64,000 nt of DNA from Nonomuraea dietziae (GTDB lineage Bacteria > Actinomycetota > Actinomycetes > Streptosporangiales > Streptosporangiaceae). The notes under the pieces are model-generated. The model made no database searches. It was not told the origin of the DNA and saw nothing but the letters and a program-made list of their open reading frames with translations. Position 1 is the first letter of the stretch. Every line of letters begins with the position of its first letter. The DNA is taken from the NCBI RefSeq assembly GCF_014195505.1, contig NZ_JACIBV010000001.1:4588001-4652000 (forward strand), written 5' to 3'. The translations under genes were made by a program, and so were the position numbers. This document shows, in pieces, positions 24,192 to 34,264 of the stretch.

Positions 24192-25205
24192 ATGCGCAAT
24201 GACTCCAGCACCATGCCCGACCCGCTCGAGACCCTAGGGCTCGATCCGGCACAAACCGCGCTGTACACGGCGGTGCTGAGACTGCACAGGGCCACCTTGA
24301 GCGAGCTCGCCGCAGCCATGGACGGCCCCGTCGAGACCGTGGGGAGGCAACTGAACGATCTCGTGCGGCTGGGCGTCATCGACGAGCAGTCCGGTCACTA
24401 CCTCGCCCGCCACCCCGCCGCCGCGCTCGGCAGGCTGATCGCCGAGCGCCTCGACCTGCTGGCCGAGGAGAGCCGCCGCATCGACTCCGCGCTCGGCTCC
24501 ATCCGCCACCTGATCCGCGACTACGACGCCGGGCGCGACTACCAGAGCGGCCCCTTCACCGTCGAGCAGGTCAGCGGCGCCGACATCCTCTACGAGAGCG
24601 TCGTCGGCATCGCCGTCCAGTCCCCCACGCCCATGGAGCTCCTCACCGCCATCCCCGACGAGCGAACGATGATCGATTTCGCGAGGAAGTTCGCCGACCC
24701 GTGGGTCGACGCGCAGCGGCGCGGCCTGCTGAGGCTGCGCGCGATCATCCCCGTGGCGACGCTTCCGCTGCCCGGCGTACGCGACCAGCTCGGCCGCCTG
24801 ATCGAGACCGGCGGGCAGGTGCGCACCCTCGACAGGGTGCCGAGCTGGTTCATGACCGCCGGCGCGGGCGTGGCCGGCCTGCCCGCCACCTGGGGAGGCA
24901 ACCTGCCCGACCATGCCTACAACTTCTACGTCGTACGGGCGCCGATCGTGGTCGGCGTGCTGCGCTCGCTGTTCGAGGAGCTGTGGGCGAGGGCGATGCC
25001 GCTGCCGTGGGGCCGCAAGGCCGACGGCGTCGTGCAGGTGCTCAGGCTGGCCGCGCAGGGCATGTGCGACGACTCCATCGCGCGCCATCTCGGGGTGTCG
25101 GTGCGCACGGTCCGCGCCAGGTTCGCCGACGCCATGGCCGAACTCGGGGCCCAGTCGCGCTTCCACGCGGGCGTCGAGGCCGCGCGCAGAGGATGGCTCA
25201 CGTAG
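24192..25205 (+). CDS. TrmB-like / LuxR-type helix-turn-helix regulator
   Basis: A 337-residue regulator. The N-terminus (about 8-75) is a winged helix of TrmB type: GLDPAQTALYTAVLRLHRAT, then LSELAAAMDGPVETVGRQLN and LVRLGVIDEQ. A helical linker and a sensor-like domain follow. The C-terminus (about 275-335) is a LuxR/GerE-type DNA-binding helix-turn-helix: VLRLAAQGMCDDSIARHLG and VSVRTVRARFADAM. CGGAG about 8 nt before ATG 24192 supports this start; ATG 24213 is an alternative. This two-HTH layout is common in actinomycetes. Its targets are unknown. Confidence 0.85.
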   Translation: MRNDSSTMPDPLETLGLDPAQTALYTAVLRLHRATLSELAAAMDGPVETVGRQLNDLVRLGVIDEQSGHYLARHPAAALGRLIAERLDLLAEESRRIDSALGSIRHLIRDYDAGRDYQSGPFTVEQVSGADILYESVVGIAVQSPTPMELLTAIPDERTMIDFARKFADPWVDAQRRGLLRLRAIIPVATLPLPGVRDQLGRLIETGGQVRTLDRVPSWFMTAGAGVAGLPATWGGNLPDHAYNFYVVRAPIVVGVLRSLFEELWARAMPLPWGRKADGVVQVLRLAAQGMCDDSIARHLGVSVRTVRARFADAMAELGAQSRFHAGVEAARRGWLT

Positions 25206-25233
25206 AGCCGCCCATCAGTCATATGGTGGGAAG

Positions 25234-25611
25234 GTGCTGGAAGACGTGCCACCGGATCCGTTCGCGGACGACCCGAACGATCCAAGCTCGGCGTTGGGCG
25301 ACCTCGACGACGCCGAGCCGCTGACCGCGGCCGAACGCGACGAGGCCATCACCGACCTCGCCGACGTCGAGGTCTTCCGCTCGCTGCTCGAGCCGCAGGG
25401 GGTGCTCGGCCTCGTCCTCGACTGTCCCGAATGCTCCGAGCAGCACTTCTTCGACTGGGAGCTGCTGCGCGGCAACCTCCGCCAGATGATCGAGAACGGC
25501 CAGCCGCAGGTGCACGAGCCCGCCTTCCACCCCGACCCGTCCGACTACGTGAGCTGGGAGTACGCCAGGGGCTACGTCGACGGCGTCATCGACACCGAGG
25601 AACGGCACTGA
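25234..25611 (+). CDS. DUF5319 domain protein
   Basis: A 125-residue acidic cytoplasmic protein of the actinobacterial DUF5319 family (Mycobacterium Rv3412 position). It has DVPPDPFADDPNDPS at the N-terminus, a central VLGLVLDCPECSEQHFFDW with a CxxC pair that may bind metal, and WEYARGYVDGVID near the end. GTG 25234 gives the family start. It sits on the plus strand between guaB and the sigma factor, as in other actinobacteria. Its function is not known. Confidence 0.85.
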   Translation: MLEDVPPDPFADDPNDPSSALGDLDDAEPLTAAERDEAITDLADVEVFRSLLEPQGVLGLVLDCPECSEQHFFDWELLRGNLRQMIENGQPQVHEPAFHPDPSDYVSWEYARGYVDGVIDTEERH

Positions 25612-25721
25612 CCGACGTCCTCGACCAGCGCCGCCAGCAGCCTGGCAGCCTGATCCCACCCGGGCGGCGGCTCACCCCGCGACAACGCGTCGAGAAGCGC
25701 GTCGCTCTCCTCCTCGGTCAA
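25572..25721 (-). CDS. Vestigial anti-sigma (RsdA-like) peptide downstream of shbA
   Basis: A 49-codon frame begins with TTG 25721, which overlaps the shbA stop (TTGA). It reads TEEESDALLDALSRGEPP, then WDQAARLLAALVEDV. That pattern resembles the sigma-binding N-terminus of anti-sigma-D factors of the RsdA type, which occupy this position in mycobacteria. A stop at 25572 ends it before any membrane segment or extracellular domain, and the last 13 or so codons run antisense into the DUF5319 gene and look unconserved. It could be a truncated remnant or a short soluble sigma-binding peptide. Confidence 0.5.
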   Translation of the reverse strand: MTEEESDALLDALSRGEPPPGWDQAARLLAALVEDVGQCRSSVSMTPST

Positions 25722-26386
25722 GCGATCGACTCCAGCTCGGCCATCTGCCGCAACCGGGCCAGCGCCCTGTGCTGGGCGACCCGAACCGCTCCTGGTGACA
25801 TGCCGAGTACATTACCGGTCTCCTCGGCAGACAGCCCTGACACCACCCGTAGCAGCAGCAACTCGCGCTGGTTGTCGGGCAGCCTGGACAGCAGCCTGCG
25901 GGCCTGCTCGACCTCGATGTAGCGGACCACCGTCTCCTCGGGCCCGGGACCCTCGTCGGGACCGTCGGGCAGGTCCTGGGTCGGGACGGCCGAGCGCACC
26001 CAACTGCGCAGTGCGTCGGCCACCTTGTGCGAGGCGATCCCGAAGACGAACGAGGCGAACGGACGCCCCATGTCGCGGTAGCGCGGCAGTGCGGACAGAA
26101 CGGCGATGCACACTTCCTGCGCCACATCATCTGCAATGTGATATTGCCCTGAAACCCTTCCAAGGCGCGCCCGGCAATAGCGCACCACCATCGGGCGGAG
26201 CTCCCCGAGCAGAGATTCGATCGCACTGCGATCCCCCTGGACGGCGAGGCTCGTCAGTTCCCGAAGGTCGGACTCATCCGATCGTGCCGGAAGTCTCGAC
26301 GCTAGCCTTACCCCAATTTTGGCGTCGGCGACGCTTCCCTCGCTCACGTTAGGCATGATGCCCGCACTCATCCTGCCTGTCGTCAT
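25718..26386 (-). CDS. shbA: RNA polymerase sigma factor, ShbA/SigD type
   Basis: A sigma-70 family factor of up to 222 residues. Region 2 is GDRSAIESLLGELRPMVVRY to DDVAQEVCIAVLSALPRYRD, and region 4 ends with LSAEETGNVLGMSPGAVRVA. The gene lies in the conserved guaB-DUF5319-sigma-groEL neighbourhood where Streptomyces shbA (which drives the principal sigma gene hrdB) and mycobacterial sigD are found. Candidate starts are ATG 26386, 26371 and 26356, and no strong ribosome site decides between them. The upstream 217 bp is relatively AT-rich and includes GTGAGACAATATTTCAC (26464-26480). That stretch holds the promoter; I see no gene in it. Confidence 0.88.
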   Translation of the reverse strand: MTTGRMSAGIMPNVSEGSVADAKIGVRLASRLPARSDESDLRELTSLAVQGDRSAIESLLGELRPMVVRYCRARLGRVSGQYHIADDVAQEVCIAVLSALPRYRDMGRPFASFVFGIASHKVADALRSWVRSAVPTQDLPDGPDEGPGPEETVVRYIEVEQARRLLSRLPDNQRELLLLRVVSGLSAEETGNVLGMSPGAVRVAQHRALARLRQMAELESIA

Positions 26387-26603
26387 AGCGAACGGCTACG
26401 GATTGGTCACATTGAGGCGACGATAACGGGCCGTAATCGAGTGACGACACTAAGCCTTTCAGTGTGAGACAATATTTCACGCGATTAGCGGAAATGCACG
26501 ACACTTGTCAGACTCGTGGACGCTTTACGAACGCGTTCGGTTTACCGGAATAAGGGTCACTTTCGGGCAACTCGCTCTTCTTTGCGACTCATGCGCATCA
26601 CGG

Positions 26604-27059
26604 CTAGGCGAGAGGGAAGGGCACCCCGCGCTCCGCCTCCGGCCTGGCGCCGTGGATGCGCCGCTCCCCCTCCGTGATCGACACGTCGTTGATGCTGGCC
26701 TCGCGCCGCCTCATCAACCCCTCGGCGTCGAACTCCCACAGCTCGTTACCGTAGCTGCGCCACCACCGCCCCGAGGCGTCGCGCCACTCGTACTGGAAGC
26801 GCACCGCGATCCTGTCGTCGCCGAAGGCCCAGAGCTCCTTGCGCAGGGCGTAGTCCAGCTCCCTGGCCCACTTCCCCGCCAGGAACCTCTCGATCTCCTC
26901 CCTGCCCGTGAGGAAGACGTCGCGGTTGCGCCAGACGGAGTCGGGCGTGTAGGCCAGGGCGACCCGCGCGGGGTCGCGGGTGTTCCACGCGTCTTCGGCG
27001 GCCTGGACCTTGGCCAGCGCGTCGGTCTCCGTGAAAGGCGGAACAGGCGGACGGGACAT
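26604..27059 (-). CDS. DUF1348 / NTF2-like protein
   Basis: A 151-residue cytoplasmic protein of the DUF1348 branch of the NTF2-like superfamily. Signature segments are FTETDALAKVQAAEDAWNTR, ALAYTPDSVWRNRDVFLTGR, WARELDYALRKELWAF, YEWRDASGRWWRSYGNE and LMRRREASINDV. GGAGG 6 nt before ATG 27059 fixes the start; longer starts lack this. It is divergent from the AraC-type pseudogene by about 105 bp, so that regulator may once have controlled it. The biochemical role of the family is unknown. Confidence 0.88.
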   Translation of the reverse strand: MSRPPVPPFTETDALAKVQAAEDAWNTRDPARVALAYTPDSVWRNRDVFLTGREEIERFLAGKWARELDYALRKELWAFGDDRIAVRFQYEWRDASGRWWRSYGNELWEFDAEGLMRRREASINDVSITEGERRIHGARPEAERGVPFPLA

Positions 27060-27165
27060 GACAAACCTCCAGCCAAGAAGGGCACGGGCGCGCCCTGTCA
27101 TGTGTCCAGGCTTCCAGCGGTGGCCATGCAGTTGCCATGTCCATCGTGACTAGAATCCCTCAGAT

Positions 27166-28098
27166 ATGGACATCGTGATCCTGGCCTACCCCGGCGTCCG
27201 GTTGATGGACGTGACCGCGCCGCTGGAGGTGTTCGGCACCGCGGCCGGGTTCGGCGCGCCGTACAGGGTGCGGCTCTGCTCGCCGGCGGGCGGGCCCGTG
27301 ATCACCTCAACCGGCGTCAGTCTGCTGACCGAGCCGCCCGTGACGAGCGCCCACACGCTGGTGGTGCCGGGCTAGCCCGGCCTGCCGGCCCACGGCGTCA
27401 GCGGGGAGCTGCTGGAGGCGGTCTCAGCGGTCAGCGCGCGACGGGTGGCCTCCGTGTGCACGGGCGCGTTCGTGCTGGCGGAGGCGGGGCTCCTGGACGG
27501 CAGGCGGGCCACCACCCACTGGCGGCACGCCGCGACGCTGGCCTCCCGCTATCCCGCGATCGAGGTGGAGCCCGACGCGATCTACGTGCGGTCGGGCGAG
27601 GTGCTCACCTCGGCGGGGGTGAGCGCGGGCATCGACCTGTCGCTGGCGATGGTCGAGCAGGACATGGGCGCCGGCCTGGCCAGGGAGGTGGCCCGCGATC
27701 TGGTGGTGTTCCTGCAACGGCCCGGTGGGCAGTCGCAGTTCTCGGTGGCCTCGCGCACGCCGCGCCCCAGGCACGACCCGCTGCGCGGGCTGCTGGACCA
27801 GGTGGCCGCCGACCCCGGCGCCGACCACTCGCTGCAGGCGATGGCCGCGAGGGCGGGCGTCAGCGTCCGCCACCTGACGCGGTTGTTCCACGAGCGCGTC
27901 GGCCGCACGCCCGCCGCCTACGTGGAGTCCGTACGGCTGGAGGCGGCCCAGTCGCTCCTCGACTCGGGCGAGACGGTCACAGGTGCCGCCGCGCGTTCGG
28001 GGATGGGCAGCGACGAGTCCCTGCGCAGGGCCTTCCTCCGCCACCTGGGGGTCACCCCCTCGGCCTACCGCGCCCGGTTCAGGACCTCGCTCTCGTGA
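27166..28098 (+). pseudogene. GlxA-type AraC regulator (DJ-1/PfpI plus AraC domains) interrupted by an amber codon
   Basis: One continuous reading frame encodes a regulator of about 310 residues except for TAG at 27373-27375. Before it: MDIVILAYPGVRLMDVTAPL and VFGTAAGFGAPY, the DJ-1/PfpI N-terminus, to LVVPG. After it the same frame continues with PGLPAHGV, SVCTGAFVLAEAGLLDGRRA (nucleophile-elbow Cys), and a complete AraC double helix-turn-helix (AARAGVSVRHLTRLFHERVG; RSGMGSDESLRRAFLRHLGV). One G-to-T change of GAG would create the stop. The rest is not decayed, so the mutation is recent, a sequencing error, or suppressed. Confidence 0.85.
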
Positions 28099-28249
28099 CC
28101 CCGTCGTGGCGGGAGCCCGCCCGCCCCGACGGAACGAGCCGCCTTGCCACGGCAGAGCCAACCCGGGCAGCGCCAGCCGAGACGAAGCGGGCCGGGACAG
28201 AGCGACCCAGACAGAGCAGGCCCGGACACAGCAGACCCGGGCAAAGCGA

Positions 28250-28279
28250 AAGGGCCCGCGCGCCAAGGCGCGGGCCCTT
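28250..28279 (-). terminator. Terminator after groEL1
   Basis: AAGGGCCCGCGC pairs with GCGCGGGCCCTT around a 6-nt loop (12 perfect pairs). It lies 12 bp past the groEL stop and is followed on the minus strand by a short T-rich run. The preceding 150 bp up to the AraC-type pseudogene holds no gene. Confidence 0.75.
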
Positions 28280-28291
28280 CCACAGACCGAT

Positions 28292-29914
<1,623 letters not shown>

Positions 29915-29934
29915 GGGAAAAGTCCTCTCAGCGT

Positions 29935-29970
29935 AGAAAGCCCCGGGCACTTGCGGGCCCGGGGCTTTCT
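29935..29970 (-). terminator. Intercistronic hairpin between groES and groEL1
   Basis: AGAAAGCCCCGGGC pairs with GCCCGGGGCTTTCT around an 8-nt loop (14 perfect pairs), between the groES stop (29977) and the groEL start. It could stop part of the transcripts and raise the groES to groEL ratio, or stabilise an mRNA end. Confidence 0.65.
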
Positions 29971-29976
29971 CACGGC

Positions 29977-30288
29977 TTACTTCTCGATGATGGCGAGAAC
30001 GTCACGGGCGGAGAGCACGAGGTACTCCTCGCCGCCGTACTTGACCTCGGTGCCGCCGTACTTGCTGTAGAGGACGATGTCGCCCTCGCTGACGTCGAGC
30101 GGAATCCGCTTGTCGCCGTCCTCGTCCCAGTTGCCGGGGCCCACCGCAAGAACCTTGCCCTCCTGCGGCTTCTCCTTGGCGGTGTCCGGGATGACCAGGC
30201 CGGAAGCGGTGGTCTGCTCGGCCTCAAGCGGCTGGACCACAATGCGGTCGCCGAGCGGCTTAACGGGAACCTTAGTGGCGGTCGTCAC
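29977..30288 (-). CDS. groES: 10-kDa co-chaperonin GroES
   Basis: A 103-residue lid protein of the chaperonin. Features are VKPLGDRIVVQPLEAEQTTA, the mobile loop TASGLVIPDTAKEKPQEG, the roof and core GDIVLYSKYGGTEV and YLVLSARDVLAIIE. AGGGGAGG upstream of the ATG is the ribosome site. It is the first gene of the operon and is under the CIRCE element about 90 bp upstream. Confidence 0.98.
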   Translation of the reverse strand: MTTATKVPVKPLGDRIVVQPLEAEQTTASGLVIPDTAKEKPQEGKVLAVGPGNWDEDGDKRIPLDVSEGDIVLYSKYGGTEVKYGGEEYLVLSARDVLAIIEK

Positions 30289-30377
30289 GATCGGACCTCC
30301 CCTTCAGATTTGAATGATCTAGAAGAGGCGACCAGCTGGGCCTGCCGTCGCGGGTGTCAGACCTGCCTCGTCGCACG

Positions 30378-30404
30378 TTGGCACTCTCGGTATGAGAGTG
30401 CCAA
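30378..30404. promoter_or_regulatory. CIRCE operator (HrcA binding site)
   Basis: TTGGCACTC and GAGTGCCAA are exact 9-bp inverted arms separated by 9 nt (TCGGTATGA), the CIRCE arrangement. HrcA represses chaperonin genes through this site. It lies between groES and the divergent methyltransferase gene. The rest of the 271-bp intergenic region has no other gene. Confidence 0.93.
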
Positions 30405-30559
30405 CACGAAACATATGCAAGCAGGCTCTGCCCGTCAACACGAACCGCCCCGCTCCGCTTAGAGCGTGATTCCGCCGCCTCCCGAATCACCCATCGGGCG
30501 ACATCTCGCACCTTGCCCCTCGGCCTCGTCCCCGGGTGCCTGCACTAACGTCGTACGGC

Positions 30560-31732
30560 GTGGACCACGACGCCTTCCTCTCCCTTCTGACGCCTCGCGG
30601 GCAGCGAGCACTCGCCGAAGCCGTCGAACTGATGGGCGCCGATCCCGTCGTGGCCGCCACCAGGATGCGCAGGACCCACGACGCCGACCTCACCTCGGCC
30701 GCCCTCACCCAGGCCACCCTCCGCCAACGGGCCGTGGCGAAGTTCGGCGACGACGCGGCGTCGATGTACTTCACCCCTCACGGCGTCGAGCAGGCCACCC
30801 GCCGCGAGGTCGCCGAGCACCGCGCCGCCCGCTTCCGTCCAGGGCAGCGCGTCGTCGACGTGTGCTGCGGCATCGGCGGCGACCTGATCGCGCTGGCCAG
30901 AGCCGGCTGCGAGGTCGACGCCGTCGACACCGACCCGCTGACCGTGGCCGTCGCCCGCGCCAACATCGACGCGCTCGGACTGTCGGAGCTGGCCACGGTC
31001 CGTACGGCCGACGCCGCGACCGTGGACCCCTCCGGCTACGACGTGCTGTTCGCCGACCCCGCCCGCCGTACGGCCAGGGGCAGGACCTTCGACCCCCACG
31101 CCTACTCGCCGCCGTGGCCCGTGGTCCTCGACCTGCTCGGCAGGGCGCCCGCCGCCTGCCTGAAGGTGGCGCCCGGCATCCCTTACGAGTTCGTCCCCGA
31201 GGGGGCGGAGGCGGAGTGGGTCTCGCACAGGGGCGAGGTCAAGGAGGCCGTCCTCTGGACCGGCCGCCTCTCGGGCGGCGCGGGCGTCAGGAGGGCGACG
31301 CTGCTGCCCGGAGGGAGCACGCTCACCGCCACCGGCGCCGAGGCCGAGGTCGGTCCGATGGGGCGCTTCGTCTACGAGCCGGACGGCGCGGCCATCCGCG
31401 CGCACCTGGTGGCCGAGGTGGCAGGAAGGGTCGGCGGCCGCCTCGCCGACCCGATGATCGCCTACATCACCGGCGACGATCCGGTCGACACCGAATGGGC
31501 TTCCAGGTACGAGGTGCACGAAGCCATGCCGTTTTCCGTCAAACGCCTGCGAGCCGCCCTCCGCGCACGCCAGGTCGGAAATGCGACTATCAAGAAACGC
31601 GCGTCGGCGGTCGACATCGAGCGTTTGCGGCGCGACCTGCGCCTTTCCGGCGACAAATCCGCGGTCGTCATTCTGACCAGGATTATGGACCGCCCTTCGG
31701 CGCTCATCTGTACCCCCTCTCGACCTGCGTAA
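30560..31732 (+). CDS. Class I SAM-dependent methyltransferase with THUMP-like C-terminus
   Basis: About 390 residues. The N-terminal part is helical (LLTPRGQRALAEAVELMGAD). The Rossmann methyltransferase core starts at VVDVCCGIGGDLIALARAGC with the acidic VDAVDTDPLTV, and the motif IV position reads FADPARRTARGRTFDP, typical of the family annotated as THUMP-like or RsmD-like methyltransferase. The C-terminus VKRLRAALRARQVGNATIKK is a conserved nucleic-acid-binding-like tail. GTG 30560 fits family starts best; GTG 30536 is possible, and neither has a clear ribosome site. It is divergent from groES. Confidence 0.8.
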   Translation: MDHDAFLSLLTPRGQRALAEAVELMGADPVVAATRMRRTHDADLTSAALTQATLRQRAVAKFGDDAASMYFTPHGVEQATRREVAEHRAARFRPGQRVVDVCCGIGGDLIALARAGCEVDAVDTDPLTVAVARANIDALGLSELATVRTADAATVDPSGYDVLFADPARRTARGRTFDPHAYSPPWPVVLDLLGRAPAACLKVAPGIPYEFVPEGAEAEWVSHRGEVKEAVLWTGRLSGGAGVRRATLLPGGSTLTATGAEAEVGPMGRFVYEPDGAAIRAHLVAEVAGRVGGRLADPMIAYITGDDPVDTEWASRYEVHEAMPFSVKRLRAALRARQVGNATIKKRASAVDIERLRRDLRLSGDKSAVVILTRIMDRPSALICTPSRPA

Positions 31733-31892
31733 ATGACAAATCGGGGCGATACATTGATAATCGCGATCTTTTAAAGTCAGCCCCGAAGGATCTTGATCCA
31801 GCTACTAGGGTGGCCGGGCGGGAGTTCTCCCCTAACGAATCTGAAAACCACACCGCTGCGCGGCATACCGTCGGCGAGTGAAGGAGCTTTCG

Positions 31893-33473
31893 GTGGATCA
31901 CTCCAACCACACCACCCTTCTCCAGGCAGGCAGCCAGACCGCCATCTCCGACAGGATGCGCGAGCTGCTAGCGCGCGCCGCCCAGGACCACGTCTACGAA
32001 CAGCGCACCCAGGGCGCCGTGCTCGACGAGATCCGGCAGCGGCTTGAGGGCATGGAGTGGCTGCTGCGCGAGGTGCGCGAGCGGGAGCTCGGCGGCCTCA
32101 GCGGCGCGCTCGAGACCGTGAGCGGCCGCCTGGACGACATCACGACCAGGCCGCCGTCATGGGCCGAGGGGCTGGCCCAGCACGTCGAGGCGGTGCGCGA
32201 CCACGTCGACGCCGTCGGCGAGCAGGTCGGCAACGTCGACGCGCGCGTCGAGTCGGTCAGCGAGCGGGTCAAGCCGGTGATCGAGCTGCCGAGCCTGTGG
32301 GCCGACGTCGGCGCCGTGAGTGAGAGCCTTGACGAGGCGCTCAGCCGCCTTCAGTCGGTCGTCGACAGCAGCGAGGGCATCTCCCAGCGCCTGGGCGACT
32401 TCGCGGGCAGGCTCGGCCAGCTCAACGCCAGCATGGAGGCCGCAGCCAACCGCTTCACCAGGCTCGACAAGTCGATGGCCGACCTCACCACGCGCACCGA
32501 GCGCATCGAGGCAGGGCTGAGCGCCCTGCCCGGTGCCGTCGAGGCCAAGTTCAAGACGGTCGACGAGGCCATGACCGCCTCCACCGAGCTGCTGTCGGCC
32601 TCGATCGAGGAGGTCGGCGCCAAGGTCGACGACGCCGAGAGCCGCCTGGCGGGCAGGCTCGACGGCCTCGACGGCAGGGCCGACAGGGTCGAAGGCCGCC
32701 TCGTCGCCGTCGAGACCAGGCTCACCAGCGTCGACGGCCGCATCGAGACGGCCGACGGGTGCCTGGCCGACATCGACACCCGTCTCGACGGCGTCGACGG
32801 CCGCCTCGGCGGGCTCGACTCCCGCCTGGCAGGCGTCGACCAGCGGCTCGGCGCCGTCGACGGCCACCTCGGCCGGCACGACGACCGCTTCGACGGGCTC
32901 GACGGGCGCATCGACGGCCGCTTCACCGCGCTCGACGAGCGCATGGCCGGCACGGGCAACCAGCTCGGCGAGACCGCCACCAGGGTCGAGGGCCGCTTCA
33001 ACGACCTGGGCATCCACCTCGACACGATCGACGAGCGCCTGTCGGAGGTCGAGGAGCGCGTCGTCACCCGTTTCGACGGCCTCGACGCCACGCTCACCGG
33101 CATGTCCACCACCGCTGACAAGGCCAGCGAGCACCTCGAGGCCATCGACGACCGAGTGGAGGCCGTCAACCAGCGCGTCGGCCAGCTGCCCGTCACGCTG
33201 AGCATCAGCGAGCGCGTCGGAGAGCTGCTCGACACCCAGACGATCGAGCACGTCAAGCGCCTCGACGCCATCGACGAGCGGCTGACCGCCGCGGCGGCCG
33301 CGCTCACCGACGCCGTCACGGCCCGGCCCGACCGCGCCGAGCTGGCCGAGAGCGTCACCGGCATCGTCGAGCCCGCCACCACCGACCTCACCAAGCGCCT
33401 CGGCGCGCTGGAGGAGACCATGCTCGCCCTGGCCGAGGCGCTCCTGCGCCCGAGCCGCAACACGAAGGACTAG
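31893..33473 (+). CDS. Large repetitive coiled-coil protein of unknown function
   Basis: A 526-residue, acidic, cytoplasmic-looking protein with no membrane segment or signal peptide. From about residue 55 to 500 it is almost wholly heptad-like: repeated units such as VDGRLGGLDSRLAGVDQRLG, ERLSEVEERV and DRFDGLDGRIDGRF, with hydrophobic residues every 3-4 positions and nearly no Cys, Trp or Tyr in the core. AAGGAG followed by 6 nt decides the start at GTG 31893; an upstream in-frame GTG (31878) lies before that site. It resembles myosin-tail or apolipoprotein-like helices, which reflects composition rather than descent. A structural or scaffold role is only a guess. The 160 bp upstream is AT-rich and holds its promoter. 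Confidence 0.8.
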   Translation: MDHSNHTTLLQAGSQTAISDRMRELLARAAQDHVYEQRTQGAVLDEIRQRLEGMEWLLREVRERELGGLSGALETVSGRLDDITTRPPSWAEGLAQHVEAVRDHVDAVGEQVGNVDARVESVSERVKPVIELPSLWADVGAVSESLDEALSRLQSVVDSSEGISQRLGDFAGRLGQLNASMEAAANRFTRLDKSMADLTTRTERIEAGLSALPGAVEAKFKTVDEAMTASTELLSASIEEVGAKVDDAESRLAGRLDGLDGRADRVEGRLVAVETRLTSVDGRIETADGCLADIDTRLDGVDGRLGGLDSRLAGVDQRLGAVDGHLGRHDDRFDGLDGRIDGRFTALDERMAGTGNQLGETATRVEGRFNDLGIHLDTIDERLSEVEERVVTRFDGLDATLTGMSTTADKASEHLEAIDDRVEAVNQRVGQLPVTLSISERVGELLDTQTIEHVKRLDAIDERLTAAAAALTDAVTARPDRAELAESVTGIVEPATTDLTKRLGALEETMLALAEALLRPSRNTKD

Positions 33474-33494
33474 CGGCGACGCCCGGCGGGGTCA

Positions 33495-34200
33495 CTACGC
33501 CGACCCCACCGAGCGTCCTGCGCCGGCCAGGGAGCCGCGCACGTCGAGCACGCGCTCCTCCACGTGATCGAGGGCCAGCCGTACCGCCCCGAGGGCCACG
33601 CCCTCGTCGTCCAGCGTCGACATCCTGACCTCGGGGGTCCGCAGGCACCATCTGTCGAGCTCCCTGCGCAACGGCTCGACCAGCACGTCGGCCGAGCGCG
33701 GCCAGGTCGAGCCCCCGTCCACTCGGGCAGCGCGTCGGTGAACATGACCCGTCCCGCGCCGTCGACCAGGCCGGTGGTGGCCACGCCCGCGGCCCACACC
33801 TCGGGCGCGCCCTGGAGGCAGGCCGTGATCGCCTCTCACGGCGGCCAGGCGCTCGGTCCTGCCCATCTCCGGCGTGACGGAGACCCTGACCCGGCGCTGC
33901 ACGCTCCCGTCGAGGTCGGCGAGGATCGCGAGCACCTTGTGACCACCAATGTCGACACCCACGACCCTGCCCCGCGTCGGCCCTGAACCTGTAGCCGCGC
34001 GCCGGTCTGCCGACGCCCCCCGCGACGGGCGCGGCCTCGGCCACCCATCCCTTGCCCATCAGCTCCCGTACGACGTCCTCGGCGGACGCCCTCGACAGGC
34101 TGGTCCGCCCTGCCACGTCGGTGAGCGTGAGCGGCTGCTCACCGCGCGGCACGCCGATCACGACGAGAGCGTTGTGCCGGCGCAGGCGCAGCAGATCCAT
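33495..34200 (-). pseudogene. ROK-family repressor, destroyed by frameshifts and an internal deletion
   Basis: ATG 34200 begins MDLLRLRRHNALVVIGVPRG and a winged helix (VAGRTSLSRASAEDVVRELM, GGVGRPARGYRFRAD). A one-base gain at about 33965 shifts the frame into VVGVDIGGHKVLAILADLDG, the start of the ROK fold. A second shift near 33835 leads to VWAAGVATTGLVDGAGRVMF and ALPEWTG. A third break jumps straight to ADVLVEPLRRELDRW and DDEGVALGAVRLALDHVEER, the C-terminal part. The middle of the ROK domain, including the zinc cysteines and sugar site, is missing. It is divergent from the intact Gfo/Idh gene. Confidence 0.85.
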
Positions 34201-34264
34201 CTTGCCTCCGCCTCCTCGCAGAACAATGATGGGTTCCGTGATCATCAGTCCAGGGGAAGGTCAC

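Noticed and set aside
32157..33463. Two long minus-strand frames opposite the coiled-coil gene
   Set aside because: Shadow frames of a repetitive gene. The plus frame has the AAGGAG-led start and heptad pattern.
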